This document shows positions 16,491-25,201 of a stretch of DNA of 64,000 bases, one piece after another. This DNA comes from Streptomyces asiaticus (GTDB lineage: Bacteria; Actinomycetota; Actinomycetes; Streptomycetales; Streptomycetaceae), in the NCBI RefSeq assembly GCF_018138715.1, contig NZ_JAGSHX010000006.1, positions 1,860,001-1,924,000 of the forward strand, in the 5' to 3' direction. The notes below the pieces were generated by a model, which was not told where the DNA came from, did no database searches, and saw nothing but the letters and a program-made list of their open reading frames with translations. The translations under genes and the position numbers were made by a program. Each line of letters opens with the position of its first letter. Positions within the stretch are counted from its first letter, which is position 1.

Positions 16491-16808
16491 TCAGTCTCTC
16501 CCTATGCCCGTCCGGGGCACGCTGCCGAACTGGTCGATCGCCGCACGGACGCCCGTCAGGGCGGGGCCCAGGGCGCTGACCGAGCCCAGGGCGCCCGCGA
16601 TGAGGAGCAGCGAGCGGCGCAGCCGGTGCAGCTCCGGGGCGCCGGTGCGGGCCATGGCGTCGAGTGCGGCCAGCTCGTCGTCCGCGATCGCCCGGTCGGG
16701 TAATTCCGCCGGGTGGGCGGCCAGATCGCGCCTGAGCCGGGCCACGGCACGGCGCAGTTCGGCCGCCCTCGGATCGTCCTCGGTGCCCGCCACTCGCCTG
16801 ACTTCCAC
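16491..16808 (-). CDS. DUF5955-like small protein
   Basis: This helical protein of roughly 105 residues carries the block DPRAAELRRAVARLRRDLAA, then AIADDELAALDAM, then LHRLRRSLLLIAGALGSVSA and LTGVRAAIDQFG, which I recognise as the DUF5955 family of Streptomyces. Function is unknown; the hydrophobic LLLIAGALGSVSALG stretch may form a short buried helix rather than a true membrane span. The start is uncertain: GTG at 16808 gives a family-like length, GTG at 16793 is possible, and the frame is open to 16928. It is a lone gene between two repeat-rich gaps. Confidence 0.6.
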   Translation of the reverse strand: MEVRRVAGTEDDPRAAELRRAVARLRRDLAAHPAELPDRAIADDELAALDAMARTGAPELHRLRRSLLLIAGALGSVSALGPALTGVRAAIDQFGSVPRTGIGRD

Positions 16809-17082
16809 GACTGCGGCGCCCTCCACTGACAAGGCGCCGGGTTCACCCCAGAGCCTCGCGCCTTCGTTGGCCAACACTGCCCTTCTCCCCCTCGCGCCCT
16901 CTCGCACGAGCCTGCCCCCTCTCCGCATGACCGCCCCAACCCTCCACCTCGCGTGGATTCGGACACAAGGGGCCGCGGATCAGTTAACGCCACTCAGTGC
17001 ACGACGCGCTATACGGAGAGCGAAAATCAGACCGGCTGGGATGAAGCCCCCGCCCGGCCCCGATGTGCGGTAAGCAGGGCCC

Positions 17083-17691
17083 ATGGAACGTACAACGGAG
17101 GACTCCGCGCAGGTCGCCGGGATCGTACTGGCGGCCGGGGGCGGCCGGCGGCTGGGCGGGCGGCCCAAGGCCCTTTTGGCGCATCGGGGGCGTCCACTGG
17201 TGGAGCACGCCGCGCACGCGCTGCGAGAGGGCGGCTGCGCCCCGGTGCACATCGTGCTGGGCGCCGCGGCCGGGGCGGTACGGGCGCGGGCCCGGCTGGA
17301 CGGGTACGTCCTGGTGGACAACCCCGACTGGGAGGAGGGCATGGGCTCCTCGCTGCGGGCCGGGCTCGCCTCACTGGCCGGTACGGGCGCGAAGGCGGCG
17401 CTGGTCGCGCTGGTGGACCAGCCGGGGATCGGCGCCGAGGCGGTGGCGCGGGTGGTGGCCGCGTACCGCTCGCCGTCCACCCTGGCGGCCGCCGCGTACG
17501 GCGGGGAGCGGGGGCATCCGGCGCTGTTCGGCGCGGACCGGTGGGCGGATATCGCGGCGAGTGCGGTGGGCGACCGGGGGGCACGCGCCTATCTGCGGGC
17601 GCATCAGTCCGCGATCACGCTCGTCGACTGCTCGGATATCGCTCGTACGGACGACATCGACACCCCCGAGGACTTGACGCTGCTGGAGTGA
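17083..17691 (+). CDS. MobA-like nucleotidyltransferase (molybdenum cofactor cytidylyltransferase type)
   Basis: This 202-residue Rossmann-type NTP transferase has the glycine-rich nucleotide loop LAAGGGRRLGGRPKAL (residues about 16-31). It also has the metal-binding strand ALVDQPGI and the middle motif NPDWEEGMGSSLRAGL, a hallmark of MocA/MobA proteins that load CTP or GTP on molybdopterin. Xanthine dehydrogenase, encoded in this window, needs a modified Mo cofactor, which makes a role in its maturation attractive. In other Streptomyces a similar gene also sits between allR and malate synthase. It starts at ATG 17083, and its direct substrate remains unproven. Confidence 0.85.
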   Translation: MERTTEDSAQVAGIVLAAGGGRRLGGRPKALLAHRGRPLVEHAAHALREGGCAPVHIVLGAAAGAVRARARLDGYVLVDNPDWEEGMGSSLRAGLASLAGTGAKAALVALVDQPGIGAEAVARVVAAYRSPSTLAAAAYGGERGHPALFGADRWADIAASAVGDRGARAYLRAHQSAITLVDCSDIARTDDIDTPEDLTLLE

Positions 17692-17722
17692 GGGGCACCG
17701 ACGGGCACGGCACGGAGGCGCG

Positions 17723-17756
17723 GTTCAACAGAAGATTGAACTTCCACCATGAGGAA
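17723..17756. promoter_or_regulatory. Two inverted repeats upstream of malate synthase, candidate AllR site
   Basis: GTTCAA (17723-17728) and TTGAAC (17736-17741) are perfect arms around seven bases. Directly adjoining, TTCC (17742-17745) and GGAA (17753-17756) also flank seven bases. The second matches the box before allB. They lie 67-100 bp upstream of the aceB start in an AT-richer stretch, consistent with control of malate synthase together with the allantoin genes. Confidence 0.5.
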
Positions 17757-17822
17757 ATTAGTATCCGCAAAGCAGAGGTATTGCGAGCGTTCAGCCGAGA
17801 CTCGCCCAAGGAGTGACCGCCC

Positions 17823-19442
17823 ATGTCCGCATCAGCGCCGTCCCCGCTGGCCATCGTCGACGCCGAACCGCTGGAGCGTCAGGGAGAGGTGCTGACCGAC
17901 GCGGCCCTGGCCTTCCTGGCCGAGCTCCACCACCGCTTCACCCCGCGCCGGGACGAGCTGCTCGCGCGCCGTGCGGAGCGCCGCGCCGAGATCGCCCGCA
18001 CCAGTACCCTGGGCTTCCTCCCCGAGACCGCCCACATCCGGGACGACCCCGACTGGCGCGTCGCCCCGGCCCCGCCCGCGCTCGAGGACCGCCGGGTGGA
18101 GATCACCGGCCCCACCGACCGCAAGATGACCATCAACGCGCTCAACTCCGGCGCCAAGGTCTGGCTCGCCGACTTCGAGGACGCCTCCGCCCCGACCTGG
18201 GCGAATGTGATCGGCGGTCAGCTGAATCTGATCGACGCCTATGAGCGCCGGATCGACTTCACCTCCCCCGAGGGCAAGAGCTACGCCCTGCGGCCCGACG
18301 ACACGCTGGCCACCGTCGTCACCCGGCCGCGCGGCTGGCACCTCGACGAGCGCCATCTGCGCGACGCCGACGGCCGCGCGGTCCCCGGCGCCCTCGTGGA
18401 CTTCGGGCTGTACTTCTTCCACAACGCCCGCCGGCTGCTCACCCGGGGCCAGGGGCCGTACTTCTACCTCCCCAAGACCGAGTCCCACCTCGAGGCCCGG
18501 CTGTGGAACGACGTCTTCGTCTTCGCGCAGGACCACCTCGGGATTCCGCAGGGGACGATCCGCGCCACCGTTCTGATCGAGACGATCACGGCCGCGTACG
18601 AGATGGACGAGATCCTCTACGAGCTCCGCGACCACGCCTCCGGGCTCAACGCGGGCCGCTGGGACTACCTCTTCTCGATCGTCAAGAACTTCCGCGACGG
18701 CGGCCCCGGTTTCGTCCTCCCGGACCGCAACGCGGTCACGATGACCGCCCCGTTCATGCGCGCCTACACCGAACTGCTCGTCCGCACCTGCCACAAGCGC
18801 GGCGCCCACGCGATCGGCGGCATGGCGGCCTTCATCCCCTCGCGGCGCGACCCCGAGGTCAACGCCGTGGCGTTCGACAAGGTCAAGGCCGACAAGGACC
18901 GTGAGGCCGGCGACGGCTTCGACGGCTCCTGGGTCGCCCACCCCGATCTGGTCCCGGTGGCCCGCGCCTCCTTCGACGCGGTCCTCGGCGACCGTCCGCA
19001 CCAGAAGGAGCGGCTGCGCGAGGACGTCCACGTCACCGCCGCCGAGCTGATCGACATCGCCTCGATCGACGCCAAGCCCACCCAGCAGGGGCTGCGGAAC
19101 GCCGTACAGGTCGGCATCCGCTATATCGAGGCGTGGCTGCGCGGCCTCGGCGCCGTCGCGATCTTCAATCTGATGGAGGACGCGGCCACCGCCGAGATCT
19201 CCCGCTCCCAGATCTGGCAGTGGGTCAACGCGGGGATCGTCTTCGAGAACGGCGAGAAGGCCACCGCCGATCGTGTCCGTAAGGTCGCCGCCGAGGAGCT
19301 GGCGGCGATCCGCGAGGAGGTCGGTGAGGACGCCTTCGCCGCGGGCAGGTGGAACCAGGCGCACGATCTGCTGCTGAGGGTCGCGCTGGACGAGGACTAC
19401 GCGGAGTTCCTGACGCTGCCCGCGTACGAACTGCTGGACTGA
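17823..19442 (+). CDS. aceB: Malate synthase A
   Basis: This 539-residue enzyme condenses glyoxylate with acetyl-CoA to give malate. The TIM-barrel motifs of isoform A are present: [20 protein letters not shown], then [13 protein letters not shown], the catalytic-arginine region [16 protein letters not shown], then [18 protein letters not shown], and the late [18 protein letters not shown]. An AAGGAG site precedes the ATG. Length is normal. Its position in the allantoin cluster, with a candidate AllR box upstream, shows that its main role here is probably assimilation of glyoxylate from ureidoglycolate rather than the classic glyoxylate shunt (no isocitrate lyase is nearby). A perfect hairpin terminator follows. 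Confidence 0.97.
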   Translation: MSASAPSPLAIVDAEPLERQGEVLTDAALAFLAELHHRFTPRRDELLARRAERRAEIARTSTLGFLPETAHIRDDPDWRVAPAPPALEDRRVEITGPTDRKMTINALNSGAKVWLADFEDASAPTWANVIGGQLNLIDAYERRIDFTSPEGKSYALRPDDTLATVVTRPRGWHLDERHLRDADGRAVPGALVDFGLYFFHNARRLLTRGQGPYFYLPKTESHLEARLWNDVFVFAQDHLGIPQGTIRATVLIETITAAYEMDEILYELRDHASGLNAGRWDYLFSIVKNFRDGGPGFVLPDRNAVTMTAPFMRAYTELLVRTCHKRGAHAIGGMAAFIPSRRDPEVNAVAFDKVKADKDREAGDGFDGSWVAHPDLVPVARASFDAVLGDRPHQKERLREDVHVTAAELIDIASIDAKPTQQGLRNAVQVGIRYIEAWLRGLGAVAIFNLMEDAATAEISRSQIWQWVNAGIVFENGEKATADRVRKVAAEELAAIREEVGEDAFAAGRWNQAHDLLLRVALDEDYAEFLTLPAYELLD

Positions 19443-19459
19443 CGCGGCCCGTTCACACG

Positions 19460-19500
19460 GCAGGGCCCCGGACCGCCACCGATGCGGTCCGGGGCCCTGC
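19460..19500. terminator. Bidirectional terminator between aceB and the fucosidase
   Basis: A perfect 17-bp inverted repeat (19460-19476 with 19484-19500) with a 7-base loop sits 18 bp after the aceB stop and 7 bp before the stop of the convergent alpha-L-fucosidase. It can terminate both. Confidence 0.88.
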
Positions 19501-19506
19501 CCGTCG

Positions 19507-21348
19507 CTACGGCGTGTACAGCTGGGCGCGCTCCACGATCTGCTGGGGCACGCTGGGGCTGGACCACAGCAGCTTCATATGCGCCTCACCGGTCTGCTCG
19601 GTGTACTCGATCCGGATGGCGTGCTTGGTTCCGGAGCGCAGCGCGACGGTCGCCTTGTCGACCTGTGGACCGTGCGGGGTGGTGCTGTCGATGACCAGAC
19701 GGCCGTCGATCCACACCCGCGCGGTGTCGTCGGAGACGGTCGAGAGGGTGTAGGTCTCGCTGTGCCGGGGCTGGAGATAGCCGGTCCAGCGGACACCGAA
19801 GTGGTCGGCGGGGACATCGGCGGCCGGGGAGCCGGAGAACCGCCAGGTGTGGTTGACGGTCGGGTCGGTCCGGGTGACGGCCGGCGGCCCGGTGAAGGTC
19901 TCATTGGGGAAGACCTCCTCCCGGAGTCCCTGGCCCTGCCCCTGGGGTGCGGCCGGGGCCGGTTTCACCGTCAGCTCGATCACCGAGGCGATGTCGTTGA
20001 CCGCCCCGCCGGAGGGGGTGAGGTCGAAGCCGTCGCCCGCCTTCGCCACCTCGACCCGCTGTCCGCTGCCCAGCACCCGGGCGCCGACCACCGTGAACGG
20101 TGCCTTCGCGGTGAGGTGAAGCGGCTGACCGGCGGCGGGCCAGGAGGTGACGGACGCGTACAGCCGGTTGCCGGACCGGCTGACCGCGCCCCAGGACGGC
20201 TCGTCCACCAGCCCGGTGGCCCCGGCCCCGTACACCGCGCGGCCCTGGTCCGAGGTCCGCAGCCAGGAGCCGATCTCGCGCAGCCGGTCGACGGAGGGCT
20301 GGGGCACCCGGCCCAGTTTGTCGGGGCCGACATTCAGCAGGTAGTTGCCGCCACGGCTCGCGATGTCGAGGAGATTGCGGGTGAGGGTGGTGGGCGACTT
20401 CCAGTCCTGGTCGTACTTGGCGAAGCCCCAGTGGCCGTTGAGGGTCATACAGCTCTCCCACAGCTGCCCGTCCACCGGCGCGTCCGGGATCTCCTGCTCG
20501 GGCGTTCCGTAGTCGCCGTCGACCACGCGCCGCTTGCCGACCCGGTTGTTGGTGATCAGGTCGGGGTCGAGCCCGTGGAGATAGGACTGGAGCCGCTCAC
20601 CGTCCTGGGCGGACCAGCGGTTGGTGGGGTTGTCCGCGTCCCACTCCCCGTCGAACCAGAGCAGCGCCGGATGGTAGCTGTCGACCAGCTCCTTGAGCTG
20701 GGCGTACATCCGCTTCTCATAGCGCGGGAAGGTGGCGGGGTCGGCGAAGTCGGGGTCGTGCCAGTCCCAGATCGAATAGTAGAAGCCGAGTTTGATCCCG
20801 GCGGCGTCCGCGGCGGACTTCAACTCGGCCAGGATGTCGCGCCGTTGGTCGAAGGAGGAGTGGTCGCGCAGATTCCAGCTGTTCTGCTTGGTGGGCCACA
20901 TCGCATAGCCGTCGTGGTGCTTGGAGGTGATGACGATATAGCGCTGCCCGGCGTCCTTGGCCGCCTTGACGATGGCCTTGGCGTCGAAGGACGAGGGGTT
21001 GAAGTCCTGGGCGGCGTCCTCGTACTCGCTCATCGGGATCTGGCAGTTCCGCTTGATCCACTCCGCGTCACGGCAGACGGTCCCGTCCGCCCGCCGGTAT
21101 TCGCCCTCCAGCTGGGAGTAGGCGCCGAAGTGGATGAACATCCCGAAGCGGTCCTGCCGCCACCAGGCGGTGCGGGCGGAGGTGAACGGATCGTCGGTCG
21201 CGTAGTCGGTTCCGGGCCCGGGCTCCCGGGCGGTCGTGGGCGCCGCGGTGGCGGCGGGAGGGCCGCTGAGGATCGTCGCCAGCACCATGCCGAGCAGAAG
21301 GCTGAGCGCTCGGAGGGGGAGGACGGCCCGTCGTCTGGACATACGCAT
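19507..21348 (-). CDS. Secreted alpha-L-fucosidase (GH29) with C-terminal PA14 domain
   Basis: This 613-residue extracellular enzyme removes alpha-L-fucose from glycans. A twin-arginine-rich or Sec signal spans residues 1-36 (RRRAVLPLRALSLLLGMVLA, then AATAAP). The GH29 barrel spans about 50-390: RFGMFIHFGAYS, YIVITSKHHDGYAMW, and the nucleophile Asp in PALLWFDGEWDAD. A beta-sandwich follows. A PA14 domain fills about 475-613 (HFGVRWTGYLQPRHSETYTL, then DDTARVWIDGRLVIDS), which usually binds sugar. The ATG follows AGGAG by five bases. It is unrelated in function to the purine genes on both sides and is likely a lone carbohydrate gene. A terminator is shared with aceB. Confidence 0.95.
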   Translation of the reverse strand: MRMSRRRAVLPLRALSLLLGMVLATILSGPPAATAAPTTAREPGPGTDYATDDPFTSARTAWWRQDRFGMFIHFGAYSQLEGEYRRADGTVCRDAEWIKRNCQIPMSEYEDAAQDFNPSSFDAKAIVKAAKDAGQRYIVITSKHHDGYAMWPTKQNSWNLRDHSSFDQRRDILAELKSAADAAGIKLGFYYSIWDWHDPDFADPATFPRYEKRMYAQLKELVDSYHPALLWFDGEWDADNPTNRWSAQDGERLQSYLHGLDPDLITNNRVGKRRVVDGDYGTPEQEIPDAPVDGQLWESCMTLNGHWGFAKYDQDWKSPTTLTRNLLDIASRGGNYLLNVGPDKLGRVPQPSVDRLREIGSWLRTSDQGRAVYGAGATGLVDEPSWGAVSRSGNRLYASVTSWPAAGQPLHLTAKAPFTVVGARVLGSGQRVEVAKAGDGFDLTPSGGAVNDIASVIELTVKPAPAAPQGQGQGLREEVFPNETFTGPPAVTRTDPTVNHTWRFSGSPAADVPADHFGVRWTGYLQPRHSETYTLSTVSDDTARVWIDGRLVIDSTTPHGPQVDKATVALRSGTKHAIRIEYTEQTGEAHMKLLWSSPSVPQQIVERAQLYTP

Positions 21349-21518
21349 GGCGGCTCCTGTGCTCGTGGATGGTCGGACAGGAGGGCTGGCCAGCCGCGTA
21401 CGGGAACCTAGAACCGGAAAGGTTGGATGTCAACGGGGCCCGAACGCCCTGACGGGCCGCTGATGACCGCCGTAAGGCGGCCACCCCAGCGACCCATCCG
21501 ATGTATCGGCGCGAACGT

Positions 21519-22889
21519 TCAGTCTGCCTCCGCGATACGGGCCAGGCGCCGCGCCTCGGTGCGCGCCTCCCGCGCGATCTGGTCCTCGTCCACCGTGAGC
21601 AGCCGGCCCGACTCCACCACCGGAGCGCCGTTCACCAGGGACAGGGCCACCGGGGCGGGGGCGCCGAGGACGAGGGCCGCGACCGGGTCGGCGATGGACG
21701 AGTGGCCGAGGCCGTCCAGCTTCCACAGCACCAGATCGGCCAGTTTGCCCGACTCCAGCGAGCCGATCTCCTCCTGACGGCCGAGCACCCGCGCACCGCC
21801 GTGGGTGCCGAGGCGCAGCGCCTGACGGACGTTCAGCGCCTTCTCGCGGTGGCCGCCGAGCCGGTTGATCAGCAGCGCGTTGCGCAGTTCGGTGTGGAGC
21901 TCACCGGATTCGTTGGAGGCGGTGCCGTCCACGCCGAGGCCGACCGGTACGCCCGCGGCGAGCAGATCGGGGACGCGGGCGATCCCGGCGGCGAGCCGGG
22001 CGTTGGACGAGGGGCAGTGGGCCACCCCGGTGCCGGTGCGGGCGAACGCCTGGATGTCGGTGTCGTTCATATGGACGCAGTGGGCCATCCACACGTCCTC
22101 GCCCAGCCAGCCGGTGGACTCGAAGTAGTCGGTCGGCCCCATCCCGAACCGCTCATGGCAGAACTTCTCCTCCTCCACCGTCTCCGAGCCGTGGGTGTGC
22201 AGCCGTACGCCCTTGCGGCGGGCCAGCGTCGCGGACTCGCGGAGCAGTTCGGTGGTGACGGAGAAGGGTGAGCAGGGCGCGACCGCGATCCGCAGCATGG
22301 CGTCGGACGCCGGGTCGTGGTGGGTGTCGATGGCCGCCTCGGTGGCGGCCAGCGCGTCCTCCATGGACTCCACGGCGAAGTCCGGCGGCAGTCCGCCGTC
22401 GGAGGTGCCGAGGTCCATGGAGCCGCGGGCGGCGGTGAAGCGCACCCCCAGCTCGCTGGCCGCGCGGATCTCGGCGCCCAGCAGATCGCCGGCGCCGCGC
22501 GGAAAGACGTAGTGGTGGTCCATGGCGGTGGTGACCCCGCCGCGCACCATCATCGCGAGCGAGCCGCGGGCCGCCGCGCGGACCATCGGCTCGTCGATCC
22601 GCGCCCAGACGGGGTAGAGCGCGACCAGCCAGTCGAAGAGGTTGCTGTCCTGGGCGAGGCCGCGGGTGAGCCACTGGTAGAAGTGGTGATGGGCGTTGAC
22701 CAGGCCCGGGGTCACCAGATGCCCCGTGCCGTCGACCCGGCGGACGACGCCCTCAAGACCCTCGGGCGCGCGCCCCTCGCCCACCGACTCGATGCGGTTG
22801 CCCGCCACGACCACGTGGCCGGAGGCGTACTCGGTGTCGTGGGCGTCCACGGTGGCGACGGCGCAGTTCTCGATGACAATGCGGTTCAC
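21519..22889 (-). CDS. 8-oxoguanine deaminase (amidohydrolase superfamily)
   Basis: This 456-residue cytoplasmic metal-dependent deaminase converts 8-oxoguanine to urate and ammonia. Metal and catalytic motifs are in order: TPGLVNAHHHFYQWLTRG (with HHH), VRLHTHGSETVEEEKFC, VWMAHCVHMND and VGLGVDGTASNES. The combination, length and the SNLFDWLVALYPVW segment fit the 8-oxoguanine deaminase group rather than classical guanine deaminase or atrazine-type hydrolases. Those remain the alternatives. It lies downstream of urate oxidase in the same leftward gene set, so its product feeds directly into that pathway. The start is GTG 22887-22889 after GGGAGGG. Confidence 0.85.
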   Translation of the reverse strand: MNRIVIENCAVATVDAHDTEYASGHVVVAGNRIESVGEGRAPEGLEGVVRRVDGTGHLVTPGLVNAHHHFYQWLTRGLAQDSNLFDWLVALYPVWARIDEPMVRAAARGSLAMMVRGGVTTAMDHHYVFPRGAGDLLGAEIRAASELGVRFTAARGSMDLGTSDGGLPPDFAVESMEDALAATEAAIDTHHDPASDAMLRIAVAPCSPFSVTTELLRESATLARRKGVRLHTHGSETVEEEKFCHERFGMGPTDYFESTGWLGEDVWMAHCVHMNDTDIQAFARTGTGVAHCPSSNARLAAGIARVPDLLAAGVPVGLGVDGTASNESGELHTELRNALLINRLGGHREKALNVRQALRLGTHGGARVLGRQEEIGSLESGKLADLVLWKLDGLGHSSIADPVAALVLGAPAPVALSLVNGAPVVESGRLLTVDEDQIAREARTEARRLARIAEAD

Positions 22890-22941
22890 GGAGCGTGGCC
22901 CTCCCGTCGTATCGGTCGGTGGGGATCTGTTGGGCGAGCTG

Positions 22942-23823
22942 TCAGTCGGTGGGGATCCGGGGCTCGGCGCCGTCCCGCAGCACGGTGGCCTCGATGAGCC
23001 CGTACGGCCGGTCGGCGGCGAAGTAGACCTCGTTGTCGTTGGTGAGGCCGAAGGGTTCCAGATCGACCAGGAAGTGATGCCTGTTGGGCAGTGAGAGACG
23101 TATCTCGTCGATCTCGGGGCGGCGCTCGATCACCCGTGCGCCCATCTGGTAGAGCGTCTGCTGGAGCGAGAGCGAGTAGGTCTCGGCGAACGCGCTCAGC
23201 AGATGGCCGCGCGCCTCGGCGTGGCCGTGGTCCCAGTCCGGCGTCGGCCGGGTGTCCTCGCTCCAGCCGTAGCGCCAGCGGGCGTGCACATCGGTGGCGA
23301 GGATCCGGTCGCGGGCCTCCGGGAGCGTGGTGTACCGGTCCTTCACATAGCCCCGGAACTCGGAGTCCGTGGTGTTCAGTACGGTGAGGCCGGTGAGCCC
23401 GGAGACCACCTCCCAGCGCTCGCCGTCGAAGGTGATCTGGGCGGTGCGGACCTCCTGGCCGCGGCGGACGAAGGAGTGCTCGGCACTCCCGGCCGTCCCG
23501 ATCCGCTCCCAGGCGTACTCCTCGACGCGGACGCGGGCGCGGTGGATGGGCTCCTGGCTGGTGACGAAGTGGCGGGCCAGCCGGATGCCGAACTCCTCGG
23601 CCGTGTCGATGCCGTGCTCCTTGGCGAAGGCGTACACGGTGTTCTTGGTGGTGTCGGTCGGCAGGACGTTGGCGTTACTGCCGGAGAGGTGGACCTCGTC
23701 CATCTCACCGGAGAGCGCCACCGAGACATTGAGGTCCTTGAGGTGGTGCACGGCGCCGTCGCGCACCACCCGGACGACGCGGGTTTCGGCTTTGCCGTAT
23801 TGGTTCGGGCCGAGCGTGGGCAT
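22942..23823 (-). CDS. pucL: Urate oxidase (uricase)
   Basis: This 293-residue cofactor-free enzyme oxidises urate to 5-hydroxyisourate with release of hydrogen peroxide. It consists of two T-fold repeats. Key residues are visible: the catalytic Lys in LGPNQYGKAETRV, Thr in NVLPTDTTKNTVYAFAKEHG, the FVTSQEPIHRARVRVEEYAW signature, the His-containing LPNRHHFLVDLEPFGL, and a C-terminal NDNEVYFAADRPYG. Length is standard. It starts 5 bp after the stop of the OHCU/HIU fusion gene. Its ribosome binding site (GAGGGAGC) overlaps that gene's end, so the two are almost certainly cotranscribed. Confidence 0.97.
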   Translation of the reverse strand: MPTLGPNQYGKAETRVVRVVRDGAVHHLKDLNVSVALSGEMDEVHLSGSNANVLPTDTTKNTVYAFAKEHGIDTAEEFGIRLARHFVTSQEPIHRARVRVEEYAWERIGTAGSAEHSFVRRGQEVRTAQITFDGERWEVVSGLTGLTVLNTTDSEFRGYVKDRYTTLPEARDRILATDVHARWRYGWSEDTRPTPDWDHGHAEARGHLLSAFAETYSLSLQQTLYQMGARVIERRPEIDEIRLSLPNRHHFLVDLEPFGLTNDNEVYFAADRPYGLIEATVLRDGAEPRIPTD

Positions 23824-23828
23824 CGGTG

Positions 23829-24755
23829 CTAGCTCCCTCGGTAGACGGAGTAGCCGAACGGGGTGAGCAGCAGCGGTACGTGGTAGTGCTCACCCGGCTC
23901 GACGGCGAAGGCGACCGCGACCTCCGGGAAGAAGGCGTGGGTCAGATACGGCCCGGTCTCGAAGCGCAGCCGTGCGTGGGTGGTGCCCTCGGGGAGGGCG
24001 GGCAGGTCCCCGCAGCGCCCGTCGGCGTCGGTGAGGGAGTCGGCGTGCGGCGTCCACTCCGCGCCGGGTCCCGAGCGGACGGACAGCTCGACGACCACGC
24101 CCACGGCGGGGCGGCCGATGCTGGTGTCCAGGATGTGGGTGGACACCGAGGTGGCACCGCTCGCCATCGTCGCTCCTTCCGCCGGGGCCCGCGGGGCCTC
24201 CAGGGTTTCCGATCGGGTTTCCGCCCGGGATCCCGCCCGGGTTTCCGATCGGGTTTCCGTCAGCGCTTCCGTCATCCGGGTCAGCCGGATGCGGTTGATC
24301 TTTCCCAGTTCGGCACGGACGATGTCGCGCTCGGTGTCGGCGTCGTGCCGGATCCGCTCGCGCAGCGCGGCCAGCATCTCCCCGCCGGTGCGGCCGGTGG
24401 CACAGATCAGGAAGACATGGCCGTGGCGCTCCTGGTACGCGAGGTTCAGCTCCAGCAGCTCCGCGCGCTCCGCGTCCCGTACCCCGCTCTGCTCCCGCGC
24501 CGAGGCGGCGTCGCCCGGTGCCGGCCGTCCGATGGGCGGATGGGCGGCCATCGCCTCGGCCAGGTCGGCGGCGGTCAGCCGGGCCATGGCCGCGTCGGCG
24601 GCGTCGAGCAGCTCACCGACCGTGGCGTACGGCCGTCCAGCCGCCACCGCCGCGCCCCACGCCCGGCTGGCGCACACCTCGCGCAGCAGCGCGGCGGCGT
24701 CCCGGTCGTCCACCGCGTTGAACCGGGCCAGCCCCGGCGGTGCACTGGAAGTCAC
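23829..24755 (-). CDS. Fused OHCU decarboxylase and 5-hydroxyisourate hydrolase
   Basis: One uninterrupted 308-codon frame joins two consecutive ureide-pathway enzymes. Residues 1 to about 165 are the OHCU decarboxylase (FNAVDDRDAAALLREVCAS, the catalytic His in MAAHPPIGRP, ELNLAYQERHGHVFLICATG). Residues about 198-308 are the transthyretin-like HIU hydrolase (SVSTHILDTSIGRPAVGVVV, then AFFPEVAVAF and the C-terminal YSVYRGS). Together they turn 5-hydroxyisourate into S-allantoin. The linker (166-196) is a Thr-Glu-Arg-Ser repeat. An AAGGAG site five bases before the in-frame ATG at 24165-24167 suggests that the HIU hydrolase can also be made alone. Separate genes are usual in Streptomyces, so this looks like a recent fusion. 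Start is GTG 24755. Confidence 0.92.
   Translation of the reverse strand: MTSSAPPGLARFNAVDDRDAAALLREVCASRAWGAAVAAGRPYATVGELLDAADAAMARLTAADLAEAMAAHPPIGRPAPGDAASAREQSGVRDAERAELLELNLAYQERHGHVFLICATGRTGGEMLAALRERIRHDADTERDIVRAELGKINRIRLTRMTEALTETRSETRAGSRAETRSETLEAPRAPAEGATMASGATSVSTHILDTSIGRPAVGVVVELSVRSGPGAEWTPHADSLTDADGRCGDLPALPEGTTHARLRFETGPYLTHAFFPEVAVAFAVEPGEHYHVPLLLTPFGYSVYRGS
24165..24178 (-). promoter_or_regulatory. Internal ribosome binding site and start codon for HIU hydrolase
   Basis: On the minus strand AAGGAG (24173-24178) stands five bases before ATG (24165-24167), inside the OHCU/HIU fusion frame and exactly at the domain border. The resulting protein would begin MASGATSVSTHILDTS, the normal start of a free HIU hydrolase. 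Confidence 0.55.
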
Positions 24756-24787
24756 TCTCGCAAGCTAGGAGGCTCCCGCACCAAACG

Positions 24788-24802
24788 TCAACACTTTGTT
24801 GA
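24788..24802. promoter_or_regulatory. Palindromic operator before the urate gene set
   Basis: TCAACA-CTT-TGTTGA is a perfect 6-bp inverted repeat with a 3-base centre. It lies 33 bp upstream of the OHCU/HIU start and 27 bp after the stop of the small HTH regulator gene. It is a strong candidate operator for that regulator or another repressor of the urate genes. Confidence 0.5.
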
Positions 24803-24829
24803 AGAACCCCGCGTAACGACGAGGAATGA

Positions 24830-25201
24830 TCAGTCCCCGCCCTTCTCCCGGTTGAGGTAGTTGTAGACGGTGAAGCGGCTGACCCCGAGGGCCCCGGCGA
24901 CCGTCTCGACCCCGTGGCGCACCGAGAACGCGCCGCGCTGTTCGAGCTGGCGGACCACGGACTGCTTGGTCTTGCGGTCGAGGGCCGAGAGCGGTACGCC
25001 GTGGCGGCGCTGGAGGTCGGCGAGGATGCGGTCGAGCGAGTCCGACAGATGCGGCAGCCTTACGGCGACCACCGGGCGGCCCTCCCAGGAGAGCACCACA
25101 TCGTCGCCCCGGGCCCGGTCGGGCGCGATCATCTCGCCGCCCATGGCGTCGACGAGCGGCTTCACCGCGGCGGCGAAGGGGTGGTCGGCCGGTACGCTCA
25201 C
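24830..25201 (-). CDS. Small helix-turn-helix regulator of the urate genes
   Basis: This 123-residue protein has an N-terminal alpha/beta region with the striking segment VVLSWEGRPVVAVRLPHLSD. The C-terminal HTH reads RQLEQRGAFSVRHGVETVAG, then ALGVSRFTVYNYLNREKG. I recognise it as a type that accompanies uricase genes in Streptomyces but do not know a characterised member. The GTG start overlaps the stop of the upstream gene (GTGA at 25198-25201), so the two are coupled. Its position, and the palindrome between it and the next gene, suggest control of the urate oxidase genes, perhaps with a purine intermediate as effector. Confidence 0.75.
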   Translation of the reverse strand: MSVPADHPFAAAVKPLVDAMGGEMIAPDRARGDDVVLSWEGRPVVAVRLPHLSDSLDRILADLQRRHGVPLSALDRKTKQSVVRQLEQRGAFSVRHGVETVAGALGVSRFTVYNYLNREKGGD

